NCBI RefSeq assembly: GCF_000250655.1
Contig: NC_016935.1
Coordinates: forward strand, 1,878,001 to 1,942,000
Reading direction: 5' to 3'
Source of the DNA: Paenibacillus mucilaginosus 3016
GTDB taxonomy: Bacteria > Bacillota > Bacilli > Paenibacillales > NBRC-103111
Length of the DNA: 64,000 bases
The notes beneath the pieces were generated by a model, which searched no databases, was not told the origin of the DNA, and was given only the letters and a program-made list of their open reading frames with translations. Position numbers and translations under genes: made by a program. Every line of letters begins with the position of its first letter. Position 1 is the stretch's first letter. Positions 43,516 through 51,706 of this stretch are shown here, piece after piece.

Positions 43516-45834
43516 ATGGACAAGAAGCAGGATGCTGGGGAGGAGCAAGGGAACCTGGCGGAGGGGGATGCCAGCCGGGCGCAGCAGGCCGTGCATGTGC
43601 AGTATGTGCGTAATGAAGGAGGGCCGACGCTCGGATTCTCGGTTACGTCTGGCGTAGGTATTCTTCAGCAGGACGGCCTGTTCTTCAAGGATCTGAACCG
43701 GAGCGGCTCGCTGGAGCCTTACGAGGACTGGCGGCTGTCCGCCGAGGAGCGGGCCCGGGATCTCGCCTCCCGGTTGTCGGTCGAGAGAATCGCCGGACTG
43801 ATGCTGTACAGCAGGCACCAGTCGATTCCAGCTGCCAGCGGGGGATGGTTCGCGAGCACCTACCGCGGCAGACCGTATGAAGAGAGCGGCGCGAAGCCGT
43901 GGGAGCTGACCGACGAGCAGATCGCCTTCCTCGCGAAGGATCATCTTCGGCATATCCTTGTGACTACGGTGGAGAGCCCGGAGGCTGCCGCGCGCTGGAA
44001 CAACCAGGTGCAGGCGTTCGCCGAAGGCACGGGATTGGGCATACCGGCGAACAACAGCTCGGATCCCCGCCACGGGTCCGACGCCAGCTCGGAGTTCAAT
44101 GCCGGCTCCGGCGGGAGGATCTCGATGTGGCCGGAGACGCTCGGGCTGGCCGCAGCCTTCGATCCGCTGCTCGTCGAGCGCTTCGGCGAGATTGCGGCGA
44201 TGGAATACCGGGCGCTGGGTCTGACGACTGCGCTCTCCCCGCAGATCGACATCGCGACGGACCCGCGCTGGTTCCGCTTCAACGGCACGTTCGGCGAGGA
44301 TTCGGTCTTGTCCGCCGATCTGGCCCGCGCCTATGTCGACGGCTTCCAGACGTCTCACGGGGAGCGGGAGCTTGCCGGCGGCTGGGGCTTCGACAGCGTC
44401 AACGCCATGGTAAAGCATTGGCCGGGCGGCGGCTCGGGGGAAGGCGGCCGGGACGCGCACTACGGCTGCGGCAAGTATGCCGTGTACCCGGGAGACAACT
44501 TCGACGAGCATCTGACTCCTTTTACGGAGGGGGCGTTCAAGCTGTCGGGGAAGACGGGCAGGGCTTCGGCCGTGATGCCGTATTACACGGTCTCGGTGGA
44601 CCAGGACCCGGTGTACGGGGAGAATGTCGGCAACTCGTACAGCTCGTACCTGATCCGCGATCTGCTCCGGGAGAAGTACGGCTATGACGGCGTCGTCTGC
44701 ACCGATTGGCTCATCACGGCGGATGAGACGGCGAGCCGGGATTCCTTCCTCAGCGGCAAGCCTTGGGGCGTGGAAGGGCTGTCGGTGGCGGAGCGCCACT
44801 ACAAGCTTCTGATGGCCGGTGTCGACCAGTTCGGCGGCAACAACGAGATGGAGCCGGTGCTGGAGGCTTACCGGATCGGTGTACAGGAGCATGGCGAAGC
44901 GTATATGCGCGCCCGCTTCGAGCAGTCGGCGGTACGCCTGCTCCGGAACATGTTCCGGCTCGGCCTCTTCGAGAATCCGTACCTGGAGCCGGAAGAAAGC
45001 TCCCGCACGGTAGGGAACCCGGCCTTCATGCAGGAAGGCTACGAGGCTCAGCTGAAGTCCATGGTGCTGCTGAAGAACAAGGGCGGGCAGCTTCCGCTGC
45101 AGCGCGGGAAGACGGTGTACATTCCGAAGCGGTTCACGCCGGCCGGGAAGGACTGGTTCGGCAATCCGACGCCGGAACGCTGCGAATACCCGGTGAACCT
45201 GGACATCGTCTCGCGGTACTTCACGGTGACGGAGAACCCGGATGAGGCGGACTTCGGGCTCGTCTTCATGAGCAGCCCGAAGTCCGGCAGCGGCTACAGC
45301 CAGGAGGACGCGGACGCGGGCGGGAACGGCTATGTGCCGCTGAGTCTCCAGTACCGGCCGTATACCGCGGTGCATGCCCGGAAGACGAGCCTCGCGGGAG
45401 ACGCCCGTCCGGAGGATGCACTCGACCGCTCCTACCGGGACAAGAGCGTCACGACGCATAACGAAGCCGACCTGGATGCGGTGCTGGAGACCCGGCGCCG
45501 GATGGGAGGCAAGCCGGTGGTCGTCTCGCTGCTGCTCGCGAACCCGGCGGTGCTCGGGGAGTTCGAAGGGGAGGTCGACGCGATCCTCGCGAACTTCGGC
45601 GTGCAGGACCAGGCGGTGATGGAGATGCTTACCGGAGGGGCCGAGCCGTCCGGTCTGCTGCCGATGCAGATGCCGGCGAACATGCAGACGGTTGAAGAGC
45701 AGTTCGAAGACATGGCCCACGATATGGAGTGCCATGTGGACACCGAGGGGCACACGTACGACTTCGCGTACGGGATGAACTGGAGCGGCGTCATCGAGGA
45801 CGAACGGACGAGGAAGTACCGCCGGAGCAGGTAA
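43516..45834 (+). CDS. Glycoside hydrolase family 3 protein
   Basis: A 772-residue GH3 enzyme. The barrel domain shows GLGIPANNSSDPRHGSD, VKHWPGGGSGEGGRDAHYGC (KHW motif, residues 300-302) and the nucleophile Asp397 in DGVVCTDWLIT. The second domain starts near residue 510 (QLKSMVLLKNKGGQLPLQRG) and lacks the Fn3-like end of the other GH3. No signal peptide. Start ATG 43516 follows GGGGAGG; the longer frame from 43447 lacks an SD. It is a different subfamily from the GH3 at 39501 and closes the operon. Specificity is not certain. Confidence 0.92.
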   Translation: MDKKQDAGEEQGNLAEGDASRAQQAVHVQYVRNEGGPTLGFSVTSGVGILQQDGLFFKDLNRSGSLEPYEDWRLSAEERARDLASRLSVERIAGLMLYSRHQSIPAASGGWFASTYRGRPYEESGAKPWELTDEQIAFLAKDHLRHILVTTVESPEAAARWNNQVQAFAEGTGLGIPANNSSDPRHGSDASSEFNAGSGGRISMWPETLGLAAAFDPLLVERFGEIAAMEYRALGLTTALSPQIDIATDPRWFRFNGTFGEDSVLSADLARAYVDGFQTSHGERELAGGWGFDSVNAMVKHWPGGGSGEGGRDAHYGCGKYAVYPGDNFDEHLTPFTEGAFKLSGKTGRASAVMPYYTVSVDQDPVYGENVGNSYSSYLIRDLLREKYGYDGVVCTDWLITADETASRDSFLSGKPWGVEGLSVAERHYKLLMAGVDQFGGNNEMEPVLEAYRIGVQEHGEAYMRARFEQSAVRLLRNMFRLGLFENPYLEPEESSRTVGNPAFMQEGYEAQLKSMVLLKNKGGQLPLQRGKTVYIPKRFTPAGKDWFGNPTPERCEYPVNLDIVSRYFTVTENPDEADFGLVFMSSPKSGSGYSQEDADAGGNGYVPLSLQYRPYTAVHARKTSLAGDARPEDALDRSYRDKSVTTHNEADLDAVLETRRRMGGKPVVVSLLLANPAVLGEFEGEVDAILANFGVQDQAVMEMLTGGAEPSGLLPMQMPANMQTVEEQFEDMAHDMECHVDTEGHTYDFAYGMNWSGVIEDERTRKYRRSR

Positions 45835-46070
45835 GCCCGGTCCGCGAGCCGGCTGGGGCTGCAGGGATGCTGGGGAGGCCGAGCGGTCGCAGCGTGTGAA
45901 GCCGAGAGAATCGGCGCGGCGGCGAGGCCAGGTATGCTTGCGGGCTGAGGGGCACGACGTGGCGTGCGGCCGGCTGGGATGCAGGCTGTCGTAGCACGGA
46001 GTGGCGTTACGGCCGGCCGGGGTTGGCTGTCAGGCTGATATGCTGGCGGGACTTGAAGCCGCAGGCCCAA
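45835..46070. other. Intergenic GC-rich region
   Basis: No gene, terminator or clear repeat is seen; the words GGCCGGCTGGG and GGCCGGCCGGGG recur. It leads into the repeat regions downstream. Confidence 0.35.
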
Positions 46071-46085
46071 CCGCAAGCTTATCGC

Positions 46086-46277
46086 CAAATAGCGGAACTA
46101 TAGTATGTTATTTGGTTATTTCCCGTCATTTCCCGGAAAATAGCGGAACTCTAATGTCTTATTACCCCGGAAAGCCATGCGGTTGTCCGTGTTTCGGGGA
46201 AATAGAGCATCTGAGTTCCGCTATTTCGAAAATGGGTGCCGTAGCAGGCCCGATAAAGCACTGGAGTTCCGTTATTT
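46086..46277. repeat. AATAGCGGAACT direct and inverted repeats
   Basis: AATAGCGGAACT occurs at 46086-46097 and 46140-46151, and its complement AGTTCCGCTATT (one copy AGTTCCGTTATT) near 46215-46226 and 46266-46277. Two forward and two reverse copies can fold into a long cruciform. The space between holds no gene. Confidence 0.6.
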
Positions 46278-46718
46278 TTGCAGCGTGGTCCCGAGCTGCG
46301 TATTATCGGCATCCGGTGCAGGGCGGGTTCTTTTGTGGCAGCACCGCCAAGGGACGCCGGGATGGGATGGGATGGGAGCTATATTCTAGGTATCGTCTAC
46401 CTGTCCCGAGAGCTTGTTTTGGTAAGGCAGCCGTCAGGAGGTTCTATCCTTGCGGTTTTTCTCGCTGCTGCGGCACTAGCCAAGTCAATGCTTGGCTGTT
46501 CGCCTTCCCAGGTCAGCCGGTGCGTGTAGGAGAACGGCTTATAGAAGGGGGGCAGGTCTGCGTCGAGTGACACTCACACGCTTGGATGCTGCAGATGAGT
46601 TTCTGCAACCCGCGTGGTAAAATATGGAGAAGCTGCGGTTGGTATACCGATGGAACTTTGGTGAGCGCAAAAAGGCTCGAGTAATGCTAGAAGTGTTGAG
46701 AGAGCAAGAGCGTTCGAG

Positions 46719-46829
46719 TTGGCGAGCACAAGAGGGTACGAGTAACGATGGAAGATTGGCGAGCACAAGAGGGTACGAGTAACGATGGAAGATTGGCGAG
46801 TACGAAGGGGTACGAGTAATGATGGAACT
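46719..46829. repeat. 37-bp tandem repeat (minisatellite)
   Basis: Units at 46719-46755 and 46756-46792 are the same; the third (46793-46829) differs at a few bases. More diverged copies lie before 46719, for example GGTGAGCGCAAAAAGGCTCG. The words GAGTAACGATGGAAGATTGG repeat without spacers. Because 37 is not a multiple of three, it is not coding. Confidence 0.8.
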
Positions 46830-47097
46830 TGGTGTAAGAGGGTTTGTGAACTGGTTTGAAGTGTTGACAGCCCAAGTGGTTTCGTATCATGCTGCAACCT
46901 AGAGAGCCGGCGGCGCTTGTAAGGTCTGATGCCCTGGTTGGTGAGTTTGACAGCAGGATGCGATCGTGGAAGGTCGGGGGAGAGATTAGAGCGGGTGTTG
47001 GTTGTAAGATAACAGAGTCAATCCTCAGAGACGCAACCGTTCGAGCCGCAAAGAAGAATGCATCATGAATCCCGCAGGTGAGAAAGGTGGTCATAGG

Positions 47098-47274
47098 ATG
47101 GGTGTCGGAGTGATATTGGCGTTAATGGCCGGTGCCGGAGGGCTGTTCCTCCGGAGGCCGCATCACGGAAAAGGACTGCGGTGGGTAGGGATCGCGCTTC
47201 TGATTATGACACTTCTGTTCATCGGCTTTGCCGTAATGATCGGGATCCAGGGAGAGCACATCGAGGGGCATTAA
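47098..47274 (+). CDS. Small membrane protein (hypothetical)
   Basis: A 58-residue protein with two hydrophobic helices: MGVGVILALMAGAGGLFL and LRWVGIALLIMTLLFIGFAV, joined by a basic HHGK loop. AAAGGTGG lies before ATG 47098. I do not recognise the family. It resembles many short hydrophobic proteins of unknown function in bacilli. Confidence 0.5.
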   Translation: MGVGVILALMAGAGGLFLRRPHHGKGLRWVGIALLIMTLLFIGFAVMIGIQGEHIEGH

Positions 47275-47387
47275 AGGCGGGCGGCGGTGAAACAAGCTGT
47301 TTGATCCGGGAATGCCCGGAAACGGCCTCTCTCCAACGCCTGGCTTCCGGCGGGCCTCCCCCATGCGAACGGGTATCGCCTTTTCCT

Positions 47388-47603
47388 TCAAGACCTGCTC
47401 TTGAGATGGCCTGCCAGACAGAGCAGCGCCAGCACGGCCAGCACGTGAGAAACCGTACGGGCATTATGCAGGCTGAGGCCGAACCAGGTGGTTTCGTGCC
47501 CGACATACAGCAGGATCAGGTTGATCTCTTCACGGAGCAGCAGGCAGAGAACGAGCAGAACGAGCAGAACGAGCAGAACGAGCAGGGTTTTCTTCAAGAT
47601 CAT
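47388..47603 (-). CDS. Small leucine-rich membrane protein (hypothetical)
   Basis: A 71-residue protein with an N-terminal hydrophobic segment made of repeats (LLVLLVLLVLLVL), a short charged part, and a second hydrophobic segment near the C-terminus (SHVLAVLALLCLAGHL). A G-rich ribosome site precedes the start; the ATG and the third-codon TTG are both possible. The 9-bp repeats at 47550-47585 build the leucine run. Function is unknown. Confidence 0.5.
   Translation of the reverse strand: MILKKTLLVLLVLLVLLVLCLLLREEINLILLYVGHETTWFGLSLHNARTVSHVLAVLALLCLAGHLKSRS
47550..47585. repeat. 9-bp direct repeat, four units
   Basis: AACGAGCAG is repeated four times in a row and, read on the minus strand, encodes the LLV units of the small membrane protein. 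Nine bases keep the frame, so the number of units could vary without loss of the gene. Confidence 0.8.
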
Positions 47604-47661
47604 CCCCCCTGTGGATAACGTATTCCTGGGTCATTCCATTATAGCGCAGCCGCGCCATCAG

Positions 47662-47684
47662 CCGTCCTGCAGAGGACGGTTTTT
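47662..47684 (+). terminator. Intrinsic terminator
   Basis: CCGTCCT / AGGACGG stem with GCAG loop, then five T. Confidence 0.65.
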
Positions 47685-47852
47685 CTTTTGCTATCGATGA
47701 CAAGCTGTAAACCCTTGTGCGGCGCGGGTTTCCCCGTTCTGCAAGAACTTCTTAATGCCGGAAATCGGTCTCTCTCCTAGATGGTGGGATCGGTCAAGGA
47801 ATAGGTTTAGAGGACTGCTTGCCCGTAGGGAGGCCACTGAAAAAGTCCGTCT

Positions 47853-47900
47853 AAAAAAAGCACAGCCCTTCAAGAAAATTGAAGAGGCTGTGCTTTTTTT
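47853..47900. terminator. IS1182 left-end terminator hairpin
   Basis: A 15-bp perfect stem AAAAAAAGCACAGCC / GGCTGTGCTTTTTTT with a loop that can itself pair (CTTCAA / TTGAAG). It blocks transcription coming in from outside. Confidence 0.75.
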
Positions 47901-47939
47901 GACGTATAATTGAGTCATCTCGAAAAGCGGGTGAGACGG

Positions 47940-49391
47940 ATGATTCAACAACAACAAAGCTTGGTTCTGAGCCCTTACGCGGCTCTGTATGATATCGTCG
48001 TGCCGAAGGACAACATGCTCCGTCAAATTAACGAACTGGTGGACTTCACTTTTATCTTTGAAGAACTGCAGACAAAATATTGTTTGGACAACGGACGTAA
48101 CGTCATTGACCCCATCAGAATGTTTAAATATTTGTTGCTGAAAGCCATCTTTGAACTATCTGACGTAGATATTGTCGAGCGTTCTAAGTATGACCTGTCG
48201 TTTAAGTATTTCCTGGGCATGGCACCGGAGGATCCGGTCATCGACCCGAGTTCTCTGACAAAATTCCGCAAACTGCGGCTCAAAGACATCAACTTATTGG
48301 ACATGCTCATTGGTAAGACGGTAGACCTCGCTATCGAACTGAAAATCCTGAAGAGCAACTCCATAATCGTCGACGCTACGCATACAAAAGCGCGCTACAA
48401 TCAGAAGTCGCCGCTAGAAATTCTGCGAGACCGTGCACGAAAGCTGCGAAAGTCCGTTTACACGATGGATGAATCGCTCAAAGCCAAAATGCCCGCAAAG
48501 AACACGAGCGACGTACTCGAAGACGAAATCGAGTATTGTCAAAAGCTTGTGACCTTCATCGAGTTGGAATCCGGGATCGCGCAAGTACCAAAGGTTTTGA
48601 ATCCGTTACACCTGCTGAAGGAAACGGTGGAGGATGACATCGAACAGCTTCGTCTAACGGCGGATCCGGATGCTCGAGTGGGACATAAAAGCGCCGATTC
48701 TGCATTCTTTGGATATAAAACTCATCTGGCCATGACGGAGGAGCGCATCATAACGGCAGCTGTCATTACAACAGGCGAGAAGAATGACGGCAAGCAGCTG
48801 CAGACGCTCATCGAAAAAAGCAATGCAGCAGGAATGCAAGTTAAGACCGTCATTGGCGATACCGCCTACTCCGAGAAGGATAATATTTTGTACACAACGA
48901 ACAATGAGATTGAACTTGTAGCAAAACTCAATCCGCTGATCACGCAAGGCAGCCGTAAGAAAGAAGAGGAATTTCTATTCAACAAAGATGCCGGCATGTA
49001 CGTATGCCCGGCTGGTCACATGGCGACTCGAAAGGCCCGGCAAGGCAAAAAAGGCGTCGGTAAAAACCAACAGGATACCTATTATTTTGACGTAGAGATC
49101 TGCAAGAGCTGTCCGCTCAAGGAGGGCTGTTACAAAGAAGGCGCCAAGAGTAAAACTTATTCCGTAACGATTAAATCTGATGAACACGCGGAACAGATGG
49201 CGTTCCAGGAAACGGAATATTTCAAGGCGAAATCCAAAGGGCGCTACAAGATCGAAGCGAAAAACAGCGAACTCAAACATAGACACGGGTATGATGTTGC
49301 CACATCTTCGGGTCTGATTGGCATAGAAATGCAAGGTGCAATGGCCATATTCGCTGTAAATCTTAAGCGTATACTGAAGCTGGTAGATTGA
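47940..49391 (+). CDS. IS1182-family transposase
   Basis: A 483-residue DDE transposase from ATG 47940. The N-terminal domain (DUF772) reads NVIDPIRMFKYLLLKAIFEL and SLTKFRKLRLKDINLLDML. The catalytic domain has the first Asp in SIIVDATHTKARY, the second in VIGDTAYSEKDN, and the Glu near KIEAKNSELKHRHGYD. A Cys cluster CKSCPLKEGC is in the C-terminal third, as usual in the family. An in-frame TTG at 47910 would add ten residues. Intact. Confidence 0.92.
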   Translation: MIQQQQSLVLSPYAALYDIVVPKDNMLRQINELVDFTFIFEELQTKYCLDNGRNVIDPIRMFKYLLLKAIFELSDVDIVERSKYDLSFKYFLGMAPEDPVIDPSSLTKFRKLRLKDINLLDMLIGKTVDLAIELKILKSNSIIVDATHTKARYNQKSPLEILRDRARKLRKSVYTMDESLKAKMPAKNTSDVLEDEIEYCQKLVTFIELESGIAQVPKVLNPLHLLKETVEDDIEQLRLTADPDARVGHKSADSAFFGYKTHLAMTEERIITAAVITTGEKNDGKQLQTLIEKSNAAGMQVKTVIGDTAYSEKDNILYTTNNEIELVAKLNPLITQGSRKKEEEFLFNKDAGMYVCPAGHMATRKARQGKKGVGKNQQDTYYFDVEICKSCPLKEGCYKEGAKSKTYSVTIKSDEHAEQMAFQETEYFKAKSKGRYKIEAKNSELKHRHGYDVATSSGLIGIEMQGAMAIFAVNLKRILKLVD

Positions 49392-49425
49392 AAAAACGTA
49401 TCGAGCAGACCAATTTTAAGCCTAT

Positions 49426-49469
49426 AAAAAAGCCATCTGACCCTAAAAATGGGGGTAGATGGCTTTTTT
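49426..49469. terminator. IS1182 right-end terminator hairpin
   Basis: AAAAAAGCCATCT / AGATGGCTTTTTT, 13-bp perfect stem with a GACCC/GGG inner part. It ends the transposase transcript. Confidence 0.78.
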
Positions 49470-49689
49470 ATGACTTATACGAGGCTCCTGAGGAAAAAGC
49501 GTAAGTTCTTCAGTGGCCTCCCCGTAGGGGCAGGCTTTTTGTCCATATGGAAGCAGACGCTGAGTTTCACACGGTACCCGGGTTTCGTGAAGGGATGTCT
49601 CCGAAAAGGTCGAAATAGGTTAGTTTCGGATGTGCTTGCTAGGAGATGGCGAGTCGCAGCAAGATGTAAACGGACTAAGGGGGGACGCT

Positions 49690-49827
49690 CGATTGATCAG
49701 AAAAAAGGTGGGCGGAACCAGTCATAAGCCGGCCAACTCGAATGTTGATGTATCCCTGATTTATGGCGATTATTACTATGTGGAAGCTCTCGCCAAATTG
49801 ATGGGGTGGAATAGCAAGGTTTATTAA
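49690..49827 (+). pseudogene. C-terminal remnant of a GH88/GH105-like hydrolase
   Basis: The frame reads SHKPANSNVDVSLIYGDYYY then VEALAKLMGW before TAA. The words SLIYGDYYYVEALAKL are typical of the last helix of unsaturated glucuronyl/galacturonyl hydrolases. The rest of the gene is absent; the IS1182 element lies just upstream and may be linked to the loss. Confidence 0.5.
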
Positions 49828-49905
49828 GTAGCGCGCAGATGAAATTGTTAGTCGGGATGGATAAGCAGAAGAAGTAATGAATTTCTTTTTGGCAAGTTGA
49901 TGTGA

Positions 49906-49933
49906 GCTGAAGACAATGGTCTTCGGCTTTTTT
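49906..49933. terminator. Intrinsic terminator
   Basis: GCTGAAGAC / GTCTTCGGC stem with AATG loop and a following run of T. Confidence 0.68.
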
Positions 49934-49949
49934 ATTTTGGCTGCTCGGT

Positions 49950-51131
49950 TTATGCTGCCGGCTCCTTCTTTGGTTTCGCGTCACCGGCCAAAATACCGCT
50001 GAATATAAACGATAACAATGAACCGGCGAAGCAAACAGCCGCAAATATACCTACGGCGTAGAACCCGCTAAAAGCCGCGTAAATTAGACCGGCGATCCAA
50101 GAACCCAGCGTTGTCGCAGCGTACATGATGGAATTGGCCAAGCTGGAGATCGTGCCGCGGATGGCCCGATTCAAGGAATTCAGCATGCCCAATATGAGGG
50201 GAAAAACGATTCCCATGTGAACGAATATGAAAAAGTAAACACTTTCAAAAGCCGCAAGGGATGGCAGGTGAGGCAGGACAATAAAACATGCGATAGAAAC
50301 AAGAAAGCCCGCAACCAGTGTATTATAACGGTTTAAAGCTTTGATCACATAGCAGCCTCCGAAGCTCCCGACGATATTCCCGAGGCCGAGAAAAAACATC
50401 ACGCTGCCCGTTTGATCGATTGAAAGGTGAAAGCGATCCGTCACCCATTTTCCAATGAAAGCAAAGGCAGCAAAGAATCCGCATTGAAATAAGAAATGAG
50501 CGAGAAAAGCCCTTCTTGCCATTCGACTCTTCAACAGTGGGAGGTATCTGCTGAAAATCGGAGTCTTGGTTTGTGGACCTTGATTCGGTTTCAGCTCGGG
50601 CAAAGCATAGAAGATGAACACCGCCAACAACAATGCACAGGCTCCGATGGTAAAGAAAGGATAAGACCAATGGGATGAGGCAAGATGACTTCCTATAGGG
50701 ATGCCGAAGGCTTGGGAAGCAGCCAAGCCTGCCATAACGATTCCTGATACTTTGACAATTTGAGGCGCTGGAAAGAGAGCAGGGATCGATGCCCAGACTT
50801 GAGGCGCCGTAAACGCCGCGCTAACTCCCGCTAAAAAACGGAATAAGAACATCGACCAAAAACCTGTGGCCAAGCCGCATAACATGGTTGAAACCGAGAA
50901 GCAGATCATTCCGGAAAGCATTACCTTTTTGCGGTCCCAACTATCGGAAAGCGGTCCGGCAATCAGTGCAAATAGGGCATAACCTAATGCATAGGCTCCA
51001 ACCATCCAACCGGAATACTCGGTCGGAATATGAAACAAATGTTGAAGCGTGGGGATGAGCGGAGAAATCAAAAAAGTATCCGTGCCGATAACAAACAGGA
51101 TGAGGAAGAATAAGGTTGTTAATTTAAACAT
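49950..51131 (-). CDS. MFS exporter, DHA1 (12-TM) family
   Basis: A 393-residue transporter. Motif A is IAGPLSDSWDRKKVMLSG and motif C is near helix 5 (AFGIPIGSHLASSHWSYPFF). ATG 51131 has AAAAGGG at good spacing; ATG 51149 does not. Upstream on the same strand is an ArsR regulator, with a palindrome between the two genes. So it is an exporter controlled by a metal- or drug-sensing repressor. The substrate is unknown. Confidence 0.87.
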   Translation of the reverse strand: MFKLTTLFFLILFVIGTDTFLISPLIPTLQHLFHIPTEYSGWMVGAYALGYALFALIAGPLSDSWDRKKVMLSGMICFSVSTMLCGLATGFWSMFLFRFLAGVSAAFTAPQVWASIPALFPAPQIVKVSGIVMAGLAASQAFGIPIGSHLASSHWSYPFFTIGACALLLAVFIFYALPELKPNQGPQTKTPIFSRYLPLLKSRMARRAFLAHFLFQCGFFAAFAFIGKWVTDRFHLSIDQTGSVMFFLGLGNIVGSFGGCYVIKALNRYNTLVAGFLVSIACFIVLPHLPSLAAFESVYFFIFVHMGIVFPLILGMLNSLNRAIRGTISSLANSIMYAATTLGSWIAGLIYAAFSGFYAVGIFAAVCFAGSLLSFIFSGILAGDAKPKKEPAA

Positions 51132-51159
51132 GATATTCACCCTTTTCATTTAGTTCTAA

Positions 51160-51179
51160 AGTTCAATGATTATTGAACT
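51160..51179. promoter_or_regulatory. Probable ArsR operator
   Basis: AGTTCAATGATTATTGAACT: perfect 8-bp arms around GATT, 28 bases before the MFS start and just after the ArsR stop. Confidence 0.55.
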
Positions 51180-51204
51180 AATGGCGAAAAAAAGAGATTT
51201 CCTT

Positions 51205-51495
51205 CTACAATGTATCCAGAAATCCAGGCAGGTAAGTTTGAAAAGTCTCTACATCGATACTCGTATACTTCACTTGAGCTTCTTTTCGTACCTTGATTAA
51301 ATTCGCCTCCTTCAAAGCACGCAGGTGATACGAAGTATTTGATTTCGTAGTATCGCGAATGTCTCCTACTTCTCCACAATTCATCTCCTTCTTGCTGGTG
51401 TATAAAGCTCGTATGATGTCCAATCTGGTTTCATCCGCCAATGCCTTAAATATTTTGACTCGGAGTTCATCATTTGTTGGTTTTTGAGTAGTCAT
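51205..51495 (-). CDS. ArsR-family transcriptional regulator
   Basis: A 96-residue winged-helix protein: VKIFKALADETRLDIIRALY, EVGDIRDTTKSNTSYHLRAL, and ANLIKVRKEAQVKYTSIDVE. There is a single Cys (MNCGEVGD), in the place where metal-binding members have a CxC, so metal sensing by that site is doubtful. It ends about 75 bases before the MFS gene and probably represses it. Confidence 0.88.
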   Translation of the reverse strand: MTTQKPTNDELRVKIFKALADETRLDIIRALYTSKKEMNCGEVGDIRDTTKSNTSYHLRALKEANLIKVRKEAQVKYTSIDVETFQTYLPGFLDTL

Positions 51496-51706
51496 AAAAC
51501 TATTGTACTAAGATGCCGCCGCAAGTCAAGTCTTTAGTAAAATACGACCACATTGTCCGATTTATAAGTGAAATAAAGGAGACAAGTTAATGATTATAGA
51601 ATAAATTAATGATTTTGTTAATTATACGAGAACAAAAACGAAAGCCCTTACATGGCTGGCTCGGAGGCTTGCCCGATCCGGTTCCATGAGGGAAGGAGGC
51701 TGGGAA

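Larger units (their letters stand above)
47829..49521 (+). mobile_element. Complete IS1182-family insertion sequence
   Basis: The ends are a perfect 13-bp inverted repeat: GGAGGCCACTGAA (47829-47841) and TTCAGTGGCCTCC (49509-49521). CCCGTAGGG is found on both sides (47822-47830 and 49521-49529), a probable target duplication that overlaps the ends. Each end has a terminator hairpin inside. The transposase is intact, so the element may be active. Confidence 0.88.

Noticed and set aside
43192-45753. Minus-strand open frame of 853 codons
   Set aside because: Antisense to the second GH3 gene; Arg/His/Pro-rich shadow protein without a start site.
46719-46829. Possible CRISPR array
   Set aside because: The 37-bp units follow one another with no spacers and no cas genes are in the window.
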